From Pseudonocardia terrae (lineage in GTDB: Bacteria; Actinomycetota; Actinomycetes; Mycobacteriales; Pseudonocardiaceae), in the NCBI RefSeq assembly GCF_021343995.1, contig NZ_JAJTTE010000008.1, positions 62,001 to 126,000 of the forward strand: a DNA stretch of 64,000 nt, written 5' to 3'. The notes below the pieces were generated by a model that was not told the origin of the DNA, did not search any database, and worked only from the letters and a program-made list of their open reading frames with translations. The stretch's first letter is position 1. Every line of letters starts with the position of its first letter. The position numbers and the translations under genes were made by a program. This document shows, piece after piece, positions 1 through 9,201 of the stretch.

Positions 1-26
1 CCGTCAAGATCCTCAAGAACGGATAG
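1..26 (+). CDS. C-terminal end of an upstream gene, possibly a TrkA-C antiporter regulatory subunit
   Basis: The reading frame enters from outside the window and ends in ...VKILKNG with a TAG stop at 24-26, three bases before the antiporter start. In actinomycetes, CPA2 antiporters of this type often follow a small TrkA-C/KhtT-like regulatory subunit in a coupled pair, which makes that the most likely identity. Seven residues are too few to prove it. Confidence 0.35.
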
Positions 27-29
27 CCC

Positions 30-1223
30 GTGGACCACACCGCGCTCGAACTGATCGAGCTCGGCGCCGTCTTCTTCGGGCTCGGGCTGCTCGGCCGGCT
101 CGCGGGCCGGATCGGCCTCTCCCCCATCCCGCTCTACCTCGTCGGTGGGCTCTGCTTCGGCACCGGCGGGCTCTTCCCGCTCGGCGACATCGGCGAGTTC
201 ACGTCGCTGGCCAGCGAGGTCGGCGTCGTCCTGCTGCTGTTGCTGCTGGGCCTGGAGTACTCCGCCGCAGAGCTGATGACCGGACTCAAACGCTCGTGGA
301 GCGGCGGCGTGCTCGACATCGTGCTCAACGCCGCGCCGGGCGTGGCGGTGGCGCTGATCCTCGGCTGGGGTCCGGTCGGGGCGATGGTGATGGGCGGCGT
401 CACGTACATCTCGTCGTCCGGGATCGTCGCCAAGGTGCTGTCCGACCTGGGCCGGCTCGGTAACCGCGAGACGCCGGTCGTGCTGTCGATCCTCGTGTTC
501 GAGGACCTGGTCATGGCGGTCTACCTGCCGATCCTCACCGCCTTGCTGATCGGCGTGACGTTCGTCGGCGGGCTCGAGGCCGTCGGGATCTCGGTCGCGG
601 TGATCGCCGTCGTCCTGCTGGTGGCGCTGCGCTGGGGCCGCTACGTCTCGGCGGTCGTCGACAGCCCGGACCGCGAGGTCTTCCTGCTCAAGGTGCTCGG
701 GGCGGCGCTGCTCGTCGCCGGGCTGGCCTCGGCGCTGCAGGTCTCCGCCGCGGTCGGCGCGTTCCTGCTGGGCATCGCGATCTCCGGGTCCACGGCACAC
801 AACGCCACCCGACTGCTGGAACCGCTGCGGGACCTGTTCGCGGCGGTGTTCTTCGTGGTCTTCGGGCTGAACACCGACCCGAAGGCGATCCCGCCGGTGC
901 TCGGCTGGGCGGTCGTGCTCGCCGTCGCGACCTCGCTGACCAAGATCGGCACCGGATGGTGGGCGGCCCGGCGCCAGGGCATCGGGAAACTCGGTCGGGC
1001 CCGCGCGGGCGCCGCGCTGATCGCCCGCGGGGAGTTCTCGATCGTCATCGCGGGTCTCGCGGTGTCCTACGCCGCCGTGCCGGCGCAACTGGCCGCGCTG
1101 GCGACCGCGTACGTGCTGATCATGGCGATCCTCGGCCCGATCGCGGCGAAGTTCGTGGAGCCGGTCGCCCGCGCACTGCAGCGCCGGGCCGCCCCCGCGC
1201 CGGCCCCGACCGCCGGCAACTGA
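30..1223 (+). CDS. CPA2-family cation:proton antiporter (KefB/KhtU-like)
   Basis: A 397-residue membrane protein with about 12 hydrophobic segments and no cytosolic RCK/TrkA domain. It fits the monovalent cation:proton antiporter-2 family, which exchanges K+ or Na+ for H+ across the plasma membrane. Visible marks include a glycine-rich first segment (FFGLGLLGRLAGRIG), the long LLLLLLGLEYS helix, and RGEFSIVIAG near the end, a family-typical stretch. The GTG start at 30 lies three bases after the upstream stop, so the two genes are probably translated together, consistent with a separate regulatory subunit. Substrate ion is not decided by sequence alone. Confidence 0.85.
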   Translation: MDHTALELIELGAVFFGLGLLGRLAGRIGLSPIPLYLVGGLCFGTGGLFPLGDIGEFTSLASEVGVVLLLLLLGLEYSAAELMTGLKRSWSGGVLDIVLNAAPGVAVALILGWGPVGAMVMGGVTYISSSGIVAKVLSDLGRLGNRETPVVLSILVFEDLVMAVYLPILTALLIGVTFVGGLEAVGISVAVIAVVLLVALRWGRYVSAVVDSPDREVFLLKVLGAALLVAGLASALQVSAAVGAFLLGIAISGSTAHNATRLLEPLRDLFAAVFFVVFGLNTDPKAIPPVLGWAVVLAVATSLTKIGTGWWAARRQGIGKLGRARAGAALIARGEFSIVIAGLAVSYAAVPAQLAALATAYVLIMAILGPIAAKFVEPVARALQRRAAPAPAPTAGN

Positions 1224-1231
1224 TCCCGTGC

Positions 1232-1262
1232 GTGGCAGGGCCGCCGCAGCGGCACCTGCCAC
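1232..1262. terminator. bidirectional hairpin between antiporter and rsmI
   Basis: GTGGCAGG (1232-1239) pairs perfectly with CCTGCCAC (1255-1262), with an inner CCGC/GCGG extension. It fills the 39-bp gap between two convergent genes and probably terminates both. There is no U-tract, as is common for actinobacterial terminators. Confidence 0.6.
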
Positions 1263-2084
1263 TCACGAGGACTGCAGGGTGGCGTTGTAGAGCTCGCGCT
1301 TCCCGACCCCGGCGGCCTTGGCCACCGCGGCCACGGCGTCCTTGAGCCGCTCGCCCTCGGCGACCCGCTCCTGCACCGCCGGCACCAGGGACTCGACGGG
1401 CGGGGCGGCCGTGGGCGCGGCGCCGGCGAGCACCACGGTGATCTCGCCGCGCACCTCGCCCGCGGCCCACTCCGCCAGCTCGGCGAGCGGGCCGCGGCGG
1501 ACCTCCTCGTAGGTCTTCGTCAGCTCCCGGCACACCGCGGCGGCCCGCTCCGGTCCCAGTACCTCGACGGCCGTCCGGAGCGTGTCGCCGAGCCGGTGCG
1601 GGGACTCGAAGAACACGACCGCCCGCGGCTCGTGGAGGAGCTGCGCGAGCCACCGCGCCCGGTCACCGGTCTTGCGCGGCGCGAAGCCCTCGAAGCAGAA
1701 CCGGTCGCACGGCAGGCCGGACAGGACCAGCGCGGTCGTCACGGCCGACGGGCCGGGCAGGCAGGTGATCGGCAGGTCCTCCGCCGCCGCGGCCGCCACC
1801 AGCCGGTACCCGGGGTCGGACACCGCCGGCATCCCGGCGTCGGTCACGACGAGGACGGTCCGGCCCGCCCGGACGTCGTCGAGCAGGCCGGGCAGCCGGG
1901 CCGTCTCGACGGCGTCGTAGTGGCTGAGCACCGTGCCCCGTACGGGGACGTCGAGGGCCGCGGCGAGCGCCCGGAACCGCCGGGTGTCCTCGGCCGCGAC
2001 GACGTCGGCGGTGGCGATCGCCTCCCGCAGCCGGACCGAGGCGTCCCGGGCGTCGCCCAGCGGGGTGGCGGCGAGAACGAGCAT
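1263..2084 (-). CDS. rsmI: 16S rRNA (cytidine(1402)-2'-O)-methyltransferase RsmI
   Basis: 273 residues. RsmI uses S-adenosylmethionine to 2'-O-methylate C1402 in the decoding centre of 16S rRNA. The tetrapyrrole-methylase fold signatures are all present: ATPLGDARDAS at the N terminus, AAEDTRR, VTDAGMPAVSDPGYRLV and FYES/FFESPHR-like FFESPHRLG. The ATG at 2084 is chosen because it places the first motif directly at the N terminus; the open frame runs far upstream only because of antisense GC bias over pmt. The gene is divergent from pmt with just 24 bp between the starts, the same pairing as Rv1003/Rv1002c in Mycobacterium tuberculosis. Confidence 0.93.
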   Translation of the reverse strand: MLVLAATPLGDARDASVRLREAIATADVVAAEDTRRFRALAAALDVPVRGTVLSHYDAVETARLPGLLDDVRAGRTVLVVTDAGMPAVSDPGYRLVAAAAAEDLPITCLPGPSAVTTALVLSGLPCDRFCFEGFAPRKTGDRARWLAQLLHEPRAVVFFESPHRLGDTLRTAVEVLGPERAAAVCRELTKTYEEVRRGPLAELAEWAAGEVRGEITVVLAGAAPTAAPPVESLVPAVQERVAEGERLKDAVAAVAKAAGVGKRELYNATLQSS

Positions 2085-2108
2085 GCCCCTGAGCCTACGA
2101 TCGGGCCG

Positions 2109-3782
2109 GTGGAGCCGATCGGGGCGCGGGCCGGGACCGCTGTGGGCTCGGTGAACTCCGTGGGCGCGAAGGGCTCCGTCGGCGCGAAGGGTTTCGTGCG
2201 GGCCGACCGGGTGGTGGCCGACGACGAGCCCGACGTCACCGGCGCCGTCACCGTCGGCACGCCGCCGCCGCTGCGGCCCCCGGAGCCGGACCCCACCATC
2301 CGGCTCGGGCCCCCGCCGCCCACCGACACCGTCCGCAGCTGGCTGCTCGCGATCACCCTCGCCGTGCTCGGCGGGGTCCTGCGGTTCGCCGGGCTGGGCT
2401 ACCCGACCGACTCCGGCACCCCGGTCTTCGACGAGAAGCACTACGTGCCGCAGGCCTGGCAGATGCTGCGCAACGGCGGCGTCGAGGACAACCCGGGCTA
2501 CGAGCTCGTCGCGCACCCGCCGCTGGGCAAGCAGCTGATCGCGATCGGCGAGTGGATCTTCGGCTACGACTCGGTGGGCTGGCGGGTGGCGGCGGCCCTG
2601 TGCGGCACGCTGATGATCCTCATGATCGTGCGGGTCGCGCGGCGGCTCACGCGCTCGACGCTGCTCGGCGGCCTCGCCGGGGTGCTGCTGATCTGCGACG
2701 GCGTGTCGCACGTCCAGGCCCGGGTCGGGATGCTCGACGTCTTCCAGGCCTTCTTCGTGCTCGCCGCCTTCTGCACGCTCGTCCGGGACCGCGACGACGT
2801 CCGGGAACGGCTCGCCTCGGTCGCGGACCGGATCGACGGGTCGCCGTTCGGCCCCCGGCTCGGCGTGCGCTGGTGGCGGCTGGCCACGGGCGTGCTGCTG
2901 GGCCTGGCCTGCGGCGTGAAGTGGTCGGGCATCTACTGGGTGGCGTTCTTCGGCGTCCTCGTCGTGCTGTGGGACGTGTCGGCGCGGCGGGCCGCCGGCG
3001 TCGCGCGGCCGTGGGCGGGGACCCTGCGCCGGGACCTGGCTCCGGCGCTGTGGGCGCTGCTCCTGGTGCCCGTGCTGACCTATCTGAGCTGCTGGTGGGC
3101 CTGGTTCGGCAGCGAGGTCGGCATCGACCGGCACGCCGTGGGCAACCAGGTCGGGAGCGGCGGGCCCTGGTCGGTGGTCCCCGCCGCGCTGCGGTCGCTC
3201 TGGTACTACAGCGGCCACGTCCTGGCCTTCCACGAGAGCCTGGACACCCCGGTCGGACACCCGCACCCATGGGAGTCGAAGCCCTGGACCTGGCCCATGG
3301 GCCTGCGCCCGATGCTCTACTTCTACGAGTCCAGCGCGTCGGTCAACGGCTGCGACGCCACCGAGTGCACCAGCGCCGTGATGCTGGTGGGCACGCCCGC
3401 GCTGTGGTGGCCGGCGATCCCGGTCCTGGTGTGGGGGATCTGGCGCACGGTCACCCGCGCGGACTGGCGCTACGCGGCGGTGCTCGTCGGCTACGCGGCC
3501 GGCTTCCTGCCGTGGTTCCTCAACATCGACCGGCAGATGTACTTCTTCTACATGACGCCGGTGGCGCCGTTCCTGGTGCTGGCCACCGTGCTGGTCATGG
3601 GCGACATCCTGGGCCGGGCCCGGCGGGCGGGGTCGGAACGCCGGCGCACCGGCCTGCTCGTCGTCGCGCTGTGGGTCGGCGCCGTGGTCGCCAACTTCGC
3701 CTGGCTCTGGCCGATCCTCGTCGGCCTGCCGATCACGCCCGAGCACTGGCAGGCCGAGCTCTGGCTGCCGTCCTGGCGCTGA
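2109..3782 (+). CDS. pmt: dolichyl-phosphate-mannose-type protein O-mannosyltransferase
   Basis: 557 residues with about 10-11 membrane segments, a GT39-family enzyme (Rv1002c type) that transfers mannose from polyprenyl-phosphate-mannose to Ser/Thr of Sec-exported proteins. The first extracytoplasmic loop carries the catalytic acidic pair in FDEKHYVPQAW, followed by HPPLGKQLIAIGEWIFG and a later YFFYMTPVAPF segment. A proline-rich 70-residue cytosolic N-terminal tail contains a small repeat (SVNSVGAKGSVGAKGF). GTG at 2109 is the first start after the rsmI start; later GTGs at 2142 or 2214 are also possible, and would leave more room for promoters. Confidence 0.9.
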   Translation: MEPIGARAGTAVGSVNSVGAKGSVGAKGFVRADRVVADDEPDVTGAVTVGTPPPLRPPEPDPTIRLGPPPPTDTVRSWLLAITLAVLGGVLRFAGLGYPTDSGTPVFDEKHYVPQAWQMLRNGGVEDNPGYELVAHPPLGKQLIAIGEWIFGYDSVGWRVAAALCGTLMILMIVRVARRLTRSTLLGGLAGVLLICDGVSHVQARVGMLDVFQAFFVLAAFCTLVRDRDDVRERLASVADRIDGSPFGPRLGVRWWRLATGVLLGLACGVKWSGIYWVAFFGVLVVLWDVSARRAAGVARPWAGTLRRDLAPALWALLLVPVLTYLSCWWAWFGSEVGIDRHAVGNQVGSGGPWSVVPAALRSLWYYSGHVLAFHESLDTPVGHPHPWESKPWTWPMGLRPMLYFYESSASVNGCDATECTSAVMLVGTPALWWPAIPVLVWGIWRTVTRADWRYAAVLVGYAAGFLPWFLNIDRQMYFFYMTPVAPFLVLATVLVMGDILGRARRAGSERRRTGLLVVALWVGAVVANFAWLWPILVGLPITPEHWQAELWLPSWR

Positions 3783-3788
3783 GGCCGC

Positions 3789-4622
3789 TCAGCCGCCGCC
3801 CGCCAGCGTGACGCTGGCGCCCACCGCCAGCACCACGCTCACCAGCTGCACCGCCGTGAGGCGCTCGCGCAGGATCGCGCGGGCCAGCAGCACGACGGCG
3901 ACCGGGTAGAGCGCGACGATCACCGAGGTCACGCCGAGGGAGCCGACCCGGGTGGCGAGCAGGAAGAAGACGTTGGCCGCGGAGTCCAGAACGCCGCTGG
4001 CGACCATCAGCCAGGCGTTGCCGGGACGCCCGGGACGGCGGATCAGGGTGAGGATCAGCAGCAGGCTCACGGAGGCCATCCGTCCGAAGACGAGCGGCCA
4101 GAGGCCCGAGTCACCGGGGGTGGCGTCGAGGATCACGAAGAAGAGGCCGAACCCCGCTCCCGAGGCCAGGCCGAGCAGCACCCCGTTGAGTGCGGCCTTC
4201 TCCCGGCGGGAACCGGTGGTGGCCAGCACGATCGCGACCAGCGCCACCAGCATGCCGACGATCGTCCACGGCCCGGGGCGCTCCCCGCCGAGGATGCCGA
4301 CCAGCAGCGGCAGACCGGCGGCGACGACGGCCGAGAGCGGCGCCACCGTGCCCATCGGCCCGACGGCGAGGCCGCGGAAGTAGAGCAGCAGCCCGGAGGC
4401 GCCCGCGAGCCCGGCCAGGGCGCCGATCCACGCCGCAGGGACGCTCGGGCTGCCGGGGACCAGCAGGAGCCCGGGGAAGAGGGCGACCAGGCCCGCGATC
4501 TGGGCGATCACCGTCACGGTGAGGACGGGCGCGCGGCGGGCGGCGAGCCCGCCCGCGAAGTCGGCGAACCCGTAGGTGGCGGCGGACAGCAGGGCCGACG
4601 GTGCAGCGACGCCGGCGGCCAT
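3789..4622 (-). CDS. EamA/DMT-family transporter
   Basis: 277 residues with ten predicted membrane helices arranged as two EamA repeats. Members are 10-TMS drug/metabolite exporters or importers, and the substrate cannot be read here. The N terminus (SALLSAATYGFADFAGG) and the second-half block (RVGSLGVTSVIVALYPVAVVLLAR) are characteristic, the latter matching the end of the second EamA domain. ATG at 4622 gives a normal-length protein. It is divergent from the XRE-cupin regulator at 4729, which may control it. Confidence 0.85.
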   Translation of the reverse strand: MAAGVAAPSALLSAATYGFADFAGGLAARRAPVLTVTVIAQIAGLVALFPGLLLVPGSPSVPAAWIGALAGLAGASGLLLYFRGLAVGPMGTVAPLSAVVAAGLPLLVGILGGERPGPWTIVGMLVALVAIVLATTGSRREKAALNGVLLGLASGAGFGLFFVILDATPGDSGLWPLVFGRMASVSLLLILTLIRRPGRPGNAWLMVASGVLDSAANVFFLLATRVGSLGVTSVIVALYPVAVVLLARAILRERLTAVQLVSVVLAVGASVTLAGGG

Positions 4623-4688
4623 CAGCGGGGTACAACGAACTGGACGAGCGGGGACACGTCGCTGAACTGTACGGCCGTCACCGGAGAA

Positions 4689-4714
4689 GTACAACCGAGT
4701 ATCCCTCGGAGTAC
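4689..4714. promoter_or_regulatory. palindromic operator candidate between EamA and XRE-cupin genes
   Basis: CCGAG (4695-4699) and CTCGG (4705-4709) form an inverted repeat with a 5-nt centre, flanked by GTAC on both sides (4689-4692 and 4711-4714). It sits 15-40 bp before the XRE-cupin start in the divergent intergenic region, a normal place for an autoregulatory XRE site. Confidence 0.45.
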
Positions 4715-4728
4715 GGCAGAATGGATCG

Positions 4729-5343
4729 GTGCAGTCCCCCGACGACGTCGCCACCGCGATCGGCCGCAACGTCCGCGCCCTCCGCCAGCAGCGGCGCATG
4801 ACCATCGACGCGCTCGCCGCCGCGTCCGGGGTCAGCCGCGGCACGGTGATCCAGATCGAGACCGCGCGCGGCAACCCCAGCATCGGCACGCTGGTACACC
4901 TGGCCGAGGCCCTGCGGGTCGGGGTGACCTCCCTGGTCGACGGCGACGCCACGCCCCGCGTCGTCGTCCGGCGGGCGGAGCAGGCCGTGCCCCTGTGGAG
5001 CAGCGAGGCCGGGAGCACCGCGGTGTTCCGGATCGGGACCGACCCGCCGGACGTCGTCGAGCTGTGGGACTGGACCCTGCAGGCCGGCGACGCCTTCGAC
5101 GGCGAGGCCCATCCGATCGGCACCGCCGAGGTGCTGTCCGTGCTCGACGGCCGGCTCGGGCTCCGCGTCGGCACGGTGGAGCACGAGCTCGGCGAGGGCG
5201 ACACGGTGATGTTCCAGGCGCACGTGCCGCACCGCTACTCCGGCGCGGGCGACGGGCCGGTGCGCTTCACGATGGTCGTGCTGCAGCCGGGGGACGCCGG
5301 GCTGGTCCCGCCGACCTCGATCGCCCCCGCCGAGCCGGACTGA
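4729..5343 (+). CDS. XRE-family regulator with C-terminal cupin domain
   Basis: 204 residues. Residues about 5-65 form an XRE helix-turn-helix (RRMTIDALAAASGVSRGTVIQIE), and residues about 110-190 form a cupin_2 barrel (GTAEVLSVLDGRL, EGDTVMFQAHVPHRYSG). Such proteins bind a small ligand in the cupin and repress or activate a neighbouring transporter or enzyme gene. The start is GTG at 4729. The divergent EamA transporter is the obvious target, with the palindrome at 4689-4714 between them. Confidence 0.88.
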   Translation: MQSPDDVATAIGRNVRALRQQRRMTIDALAAASGVSRGTVIQIETARGNPSIGTLVHLAEALRVGVTSLVDGDATPRVVVRRAEQAVPLWSSEAGSTAVFRIGTDPPDVVELWDWTLQAGDAFDGEAHPIGTAEVLSVLDGRLGLRVGTVEHELGEGDTVMFQAHVPHRYSGAGDGPVRFTMVVLQPGDAGLVPPTSIAPAEPD

Positions 5344-5348
5344 CCGCA

Positions 5349-5385
5349 CGGCACCATCGCCCGGCCCGAGCGGGCGACGGTGCCG
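5349..5385. terminator. strong bidirectional hairpin
   Basis: Fifteen-base arms (5349-5363 and 5371-5385) pair with one A:C mismatch around a 7-nt loop. The hairpin lies between convergent genes (XRE-cupin on plus, XRE-membrane protein on minus). Confidence 0.7.
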
Positions 5386-5438
5386 CAGGTGGACGGGCGC
5401 ACGGCACGGACCCCTCCGCCGCGCCGGACGCCCGGACC

Positions 5439-6230
5439 TCAGGAGCAGGCGGGCAGGCCGAGCCCGCCGCGTGACCCCGCCTCGAGGTAGACCTCGGACA
5501 GGTAGCCGCTGCGCCCGTCCGGCCAGCTCAGCCGGTACCAGAGGTCCGAGCGGGCCCGAGCGGGGTTCGCGACGGCGGGCGAGTCGAGGTTGTAGTTCCA
5601 CATCTCGGCGCCGTGGACCGTGCACGTCGCGGGCAGCAGCGCGCCGCTGGTCAGGTCGGTCCCGTCGAGCTTGCAGCCCTCGCGCGCGCAGTAGGGCTGC
5701 GGCCGCGCCGACAGATAGGCCGGCGAGGTGTCCTCCACCAGGTCCGCGGCGCCGAGCGCGATCTTGTTCTGCACCGTCACGACCGCCGACGCGACGGCCA
5801 GGGGCGGGGCGGGCGGCCCCGGCCGGACGACGACGTACACCACCAGGCCCGCGACGATCGCCCCCACCAGGACCGACACCCCCGCCACGAGCAGCGGCGA
5901 CCGCCGCGACCGGGCCGGGGTCGCAGGTGGCAGCGCCGGGTCCACCACCGGGGCCGGCTCGTCCGGATCGATCATGGACAGGGCGGCGTGGCGCAGCGTC
6001 CAGTCCTGCAGCGCCGGAGCGTCGAGCCCGATGGCCGACAGCACGTCGACGACGAGCTCGCGACGCGGCAGCCGGGGCCCGGTCCGTGCGTTGCCGATGG
6101 CGCTCTTGCTCCAGCCCGAGCGGTCGGCGGCGTCGCGGACGGAGACCCCGCGTCCGCTCAGCTCCCGCGCGAAGTCCGCGCAGAAGCGCTGCGGGGTGTC
6201 CCGCCCTTGATCGGTCGACGTGTCCGGCAC
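5439..6230 (-). CDS. membrane-anchored XRE-type HTH protein with extracytoplasmic SH3-like domain
   Basis: About 263 residues from the GTG at 6230. An N-terminal HTH (DFARELSGRGVSVRDAADRSGWSKSAIG) is followed by a proline-rich linker, one membrane helix (LLVAGVSVLVGAIVAGLVVYVVV) and an outside domain with four cysteines and a C-terminal SH3-like strand pattern (WYRLSWPDGRSGYLSEVYLE). The layout suggests an envelope signal passed to a cytosolic DNA-binding or protein-interaction domain. The frame stays open to a GTG at 6326, so the start is uncertain; neither choice has a clear Shine-Dalgarno. No known function. Confidence 0.7.
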   Translation of the reverse strand: MPDTSTDQGRDTPQRFCADFARELSGRGVSVRDAADRSGWSKSAIGNARTGPRLPRRELVVDVLSAIGLDAPALQDWTLRHAALSMIDPDEPAPVVDPALPPATPARSRRSPLLVAGVSVLVGAIVAGLVVYVVVRPGPPAPPLAVASAVVTVQNKIALGAADLVEDTSPAYLSARPQPYCAREGCKLDGTDLTSGALLPATCTVHGAEMWNYNLDSPAVANPARARSDLWYRLSWPDGRSGYLSEVYLEAGSRGGLGLPACS

Positions 6231-6458
6231 ACGGCGAAGTATCGGCACGCCGGTGCCCACCGGGAAGATCCCCGGTTCCGTCCATGGACAGACGTCGGTG
6301 CAGGTCGTCCCCTCCTTCAAGATCACCGGGACGGTCGCCCACCGGCCCGGAGGCCGCTGTCCGCGATCTCCGGACAGGGGTGTCCACGGCTGTCCACGGG
6401 CCCGCCGGGGTGGACGGGAATCGCCAACATTGATGACGGCCCTCGGCCGGGCCGGGCG

Positions 6459-7759
6459 TCACACGGAAGCCGGTACCTGCCCTGGGGGCTGGGGCGGTGC
6501 CGACTGCCCCGTGACCTGGCTCGTCCGGGTGAGCGAGATGCCGGTGGTCTCGGGTGCCCAGGCGTAGGTCGCGGCCAGTCCGATCGCGCAGATCGCCGCG
6601 CCCACGAGCATGCTCGGCCCGACGCCGACACTGGCGATGCCGAGCGGCAGCAAGAAGGTGCCGCTCGCGGCGCCGAGACGGCTGAACGCGGCGGCCACGC
6701 CGATCCCGCTCGCCCGCAACTCCGCCGGGAACAGCTCGCTCGGGTACACACCGGTGAGATCGCCGGAGATCGCGTTGAAGAACGAGAAGAGCGCGAAACA
6801 GAGGACCACGATGATCCCGGGTGCGGCCGCCCAGCCACGATCACCGCGAGCGTGACCGTCGTCACCCAGAAGGACCAGATCAGCAACGGCCGGCGGCCGG
6901 TCCGTTCGATGACGAGCGTTCCGGCCACCGCGCCGAGCGCCGCGACGCCGTTCGCCGCGATCGTGCTGACCCGCTCGTCGGAGATGTTGAGCGTGGAGAA
7001 CACCAGCGGCGCGAAGGTGAAGATCGCGAAATAGGGAGCGAGCAGCGCGAACCAGAAGATGCAGCAGAACGCGGTGCGAGTCCGCATGCCGGGCGCCAAC
7101 AGCTCGCGCATCTCGGCGGGCCGGACCGACTCACCCGCGAGCTGTTCGGTCGTGAAGTAGGACTCCCCACCGAGGTACTTGTTGACGATCTGGCGGGCTT
7201 CCTCGACCCGGTCGCGGCTCATCAGCCAGCGCGGCGACTCCGGCAGCCCGTAGCGCAGCACGAACGTCACGATCGCCGGGAGCGCGCTCGACGCGAGGAT
7301 CCAGCGCCACGGCACGTTCGCGTCGGTGAGCACGTAGGCGGCCACGACCGAGACCAGGAAGCGCACGTACCACATGGTCACCAGCCAGGACAGCCGCCCG
7401 CCGCGGCCGTGTGACGGGCTCAGCTCGGCGAGCATCGCCGAGCCGATCGCGTACTCGGCGCCGATCGCCACCCCGAGCAGCAGCCGCACGAGCACCAGCT
7501 GCCAACCGGTCGTGACGAAGAGCTGCAACGCACCGAGGATGATGAAGGCGACGATGTCGATCGTGAACAGCCGCCGCCTCCCGAAGCGATCGGTGAGGTA
7601 GCCGACGATCGGGCTGCCGAAGAAGATCCCGATCAGTGTCGACGCACCGACCAGGCCGACCTCGACGAGCGAGAGGTCCAGCTCCTTGGTGATCTGCGCG
7701 AGGACCACGCTTCTCCCGCCCACCCGTCGCCCGGTCGCCCGTGCATGCGTGCTGCGCAC
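6459..7759 (-). pseudogene. MFS sugar-porter-type transporter, truncated and frameshifted
   Basis: Two adjacent frames together encode most of an MFS transporter: the 5' frame has GYLTDRFGRRRLF and PESPRWLMSRDRVEEARQ, and the 3' frame has SGDLTGVYPSELFPAELRASG and a PETTG end. The switch occurs near 6832, where one G appears lost; restoring it gives VAGWAAAPGIIVVL. The normal N terminus with TM1 is also missing: homology starts only at about residue 18 (VLAQITKELDLS). It abuts a second decayed transport gene, so the locus has been eroded. A sequencing error could explain the frameshift but not the missing 5' end. Confidence 0.75.
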
Positions 7760-7769
7760 CGGGACGCCC

Positions 7770-8560
7770 TCACTGGGCCGCTACGGACAACTCGGCGGCG
7801 AGGAACTCGTGCGCGACGTCCGCGGGGGTGCGATGCCCGAGCACCACCTCACCGTTCAGGCGCTGCATCACCTCCGTCGTCAGATGGCTGCAGACCGCGT
7901 TGAGGGTCTGGGCGAACTCGGGACCTTCGCGCTGCAGAACGCCCTTGTTGACCACCGGTGCGGCGTTCTGGTAGCCGAAGATGTTCTTGGGGTCGCTCAG
8001 GAGCACGTACTTGTTCGCCGCCAGCTGGCCGTCGGTCGTGAAGATCGCGATCGTGTCGACCCGGTGGTCGAGGAGCGCCGGGTACTGGTCGCCGATCGTG
8101 AACGGCACGAAGACGGCGTTGGTGAGCCCGTAGGCCTGGCGCATTCCGACAATGCCCTTGTAACGCGTCTGGTTCTCGGATGGGCCGCCATTGGTGAATG
8201 AGGGCAGTTTCGTCAGATCGGTCATCGACTGCAGTCCGTGGGCCCGCGCGAACTCGGGCAGCACCGCCAACCGTTCCCCGTCCTGGAAGGGCGTCGGCTG
8301 CAGGAGCGTGAAACCGCGGCGGTCCTCGAACTGCGCGGCCTGCTCATAGGCCTGCTGCCAGGATTCGGGTGGCGCCGAACCGGTCGCCGCCGCTCCCGGG
8401 GCCGCCGGGGTGATGTTCGCCAGCGTCGAGACCATCACGCCCGTGTACTCCGGATACAGGTCGATGTGCCCCCTCAGGATCTCGGGGTGATCACCTCGGT
8501 GGGGCCGATACCGTCCACGACGTGCACGGTGAAGCCCTTGGAGAATAGGTCGATAGCTGC
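7770..8560 (-). pseudogene. osmoprotectant (glycine betaine/choline) ABC substrate-binding protein, 5'-truncated and frameshifted
   Basis: The long 3' frame matches the OpuAC/ProX/OsmF family: NKYVLLSDPKNIFGYQNAAPVVNK and LTTEVMQRLNGEV. The upstream part lies in another frame (SKGFTVHVVDGIGPTEVIT), followed after a 1-nt loss near 8489 by EILRGHIDLYPEYTGVMVS, which contains the family's DLYPEYTG motif. Signal peptide and N-terminal lobe start are absent. No permease or ATPase genes remain nearby. The protein once captured compatible solutes outside the membrane; it is unlikely to work now. Confidence 0.75.
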
Positions 8561-8599
8561 GCCCGCTCGATCACGCGGCGCCTCCCCGGAGAGGTATCG

Positions 8600-9080
8600 C
8601 ACGGCTTAAGGGATGTGCCATACGGACGTGTCGCCCGCGCGCCATTTTGTGTCGCAACAGTGCGCCACCGGCCTCGCTATCCCGGGTTCCATATCGTGGA
8701 ACATTCACCCCACCGATCATGCACCGCCGCGAATCGGCGTCATTCGGAACAATTCGCTCATCGCCGCGCAGGCGGCCGCAGAAAGGGACGTTGCTCCCGC
8801 CGCTCATCACCCGGTGACGACCTGGCCGGGCTGCCACCAAGCAGTCGAGGCCGCCGAGCAGTGGAGGACGCCGTCGAGCGGCAGTGCCGGCAGGAGACCG
8901 CCCGGCCCCCCGGAGGGCCCGGCTACGGGCGTGCGGGACGACGTCGCTCGTGAGTAACGACACAGCCCGAGCGACCCGCTGCCACGCCGGCCTGACCGAG
9001 CTTGTCACCCGTACGACGACGCCGCCGAGGCGTGGGCCTCGACGGCGTCGACCATGTCGGTATCGGGAACGGTGAACTCG
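8600..9080. other. gene-poor region upstream of the decayed transporters
   Basis: No convincing coding frame on either strand: short frames have no recognisable motifs and overlap one another. The only structure seen is the GC-rich hairpin at 8900-8923. Confidence 0.5.
8900..8923. terminator. terminator-like GC hairpin
   Basis: Nine-base arms (8900-8908 and 8915-8923) pair with one C:C mismatch and a 6-nt loop. No intact gene ends beside it, so it may be a leftover of a lost gene. Confidence 0.35.
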
Positions 9081-9083
9081 TGG

Positions 9084-9156
9084 TGGAGCTGAGGGGAATC
9101 GAACCCCTGACCTTCTCGATGCGAACGAGACGCGCTACCAACTGCGCTACAGCCCC
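9084..9156 (-). tRNA. tRNA-Ala (anticodon CGC)
   Basis: The minus strand folds as a full cloverleaf: acceptor GGGGCTG/CAGCTCC, anticodon stem TCTCG/CGAGA around loop TTCGCAT, and T arm with GTTCGATTC. Anticodon CGC reads GCG (alanine). The three bases after the discriminator are CCA, so the CCA tail may be encoded. Confidence 0.93.
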
Positions 9157-9201
9157 AGGCCTGCAGGCCTTCCGGCCGTGCAGGAGGAACCATATCAGCC
9201 G

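Noticed and set aside
2085-3746. Minus-strand frame extending rsmI upstream to 827 codons
   Set aside because: It is antisense to pmt and low-complexity Arg/Pro/Ala; the RsmI signature begins at 2084.
6370-6420. Two TGTCCACGG copies as DnaA boxes
   Set aside because: They deviate from TTGTCCACA at the first base and last bases, and there is no cluster.
4678-6462. Long minus-strand frame of 594 codons over EamA, XRE-cupin and XRE genes
   Set aside because: Arg/Gly-rich shadow frame without motifs, typical of third-position GC bias.
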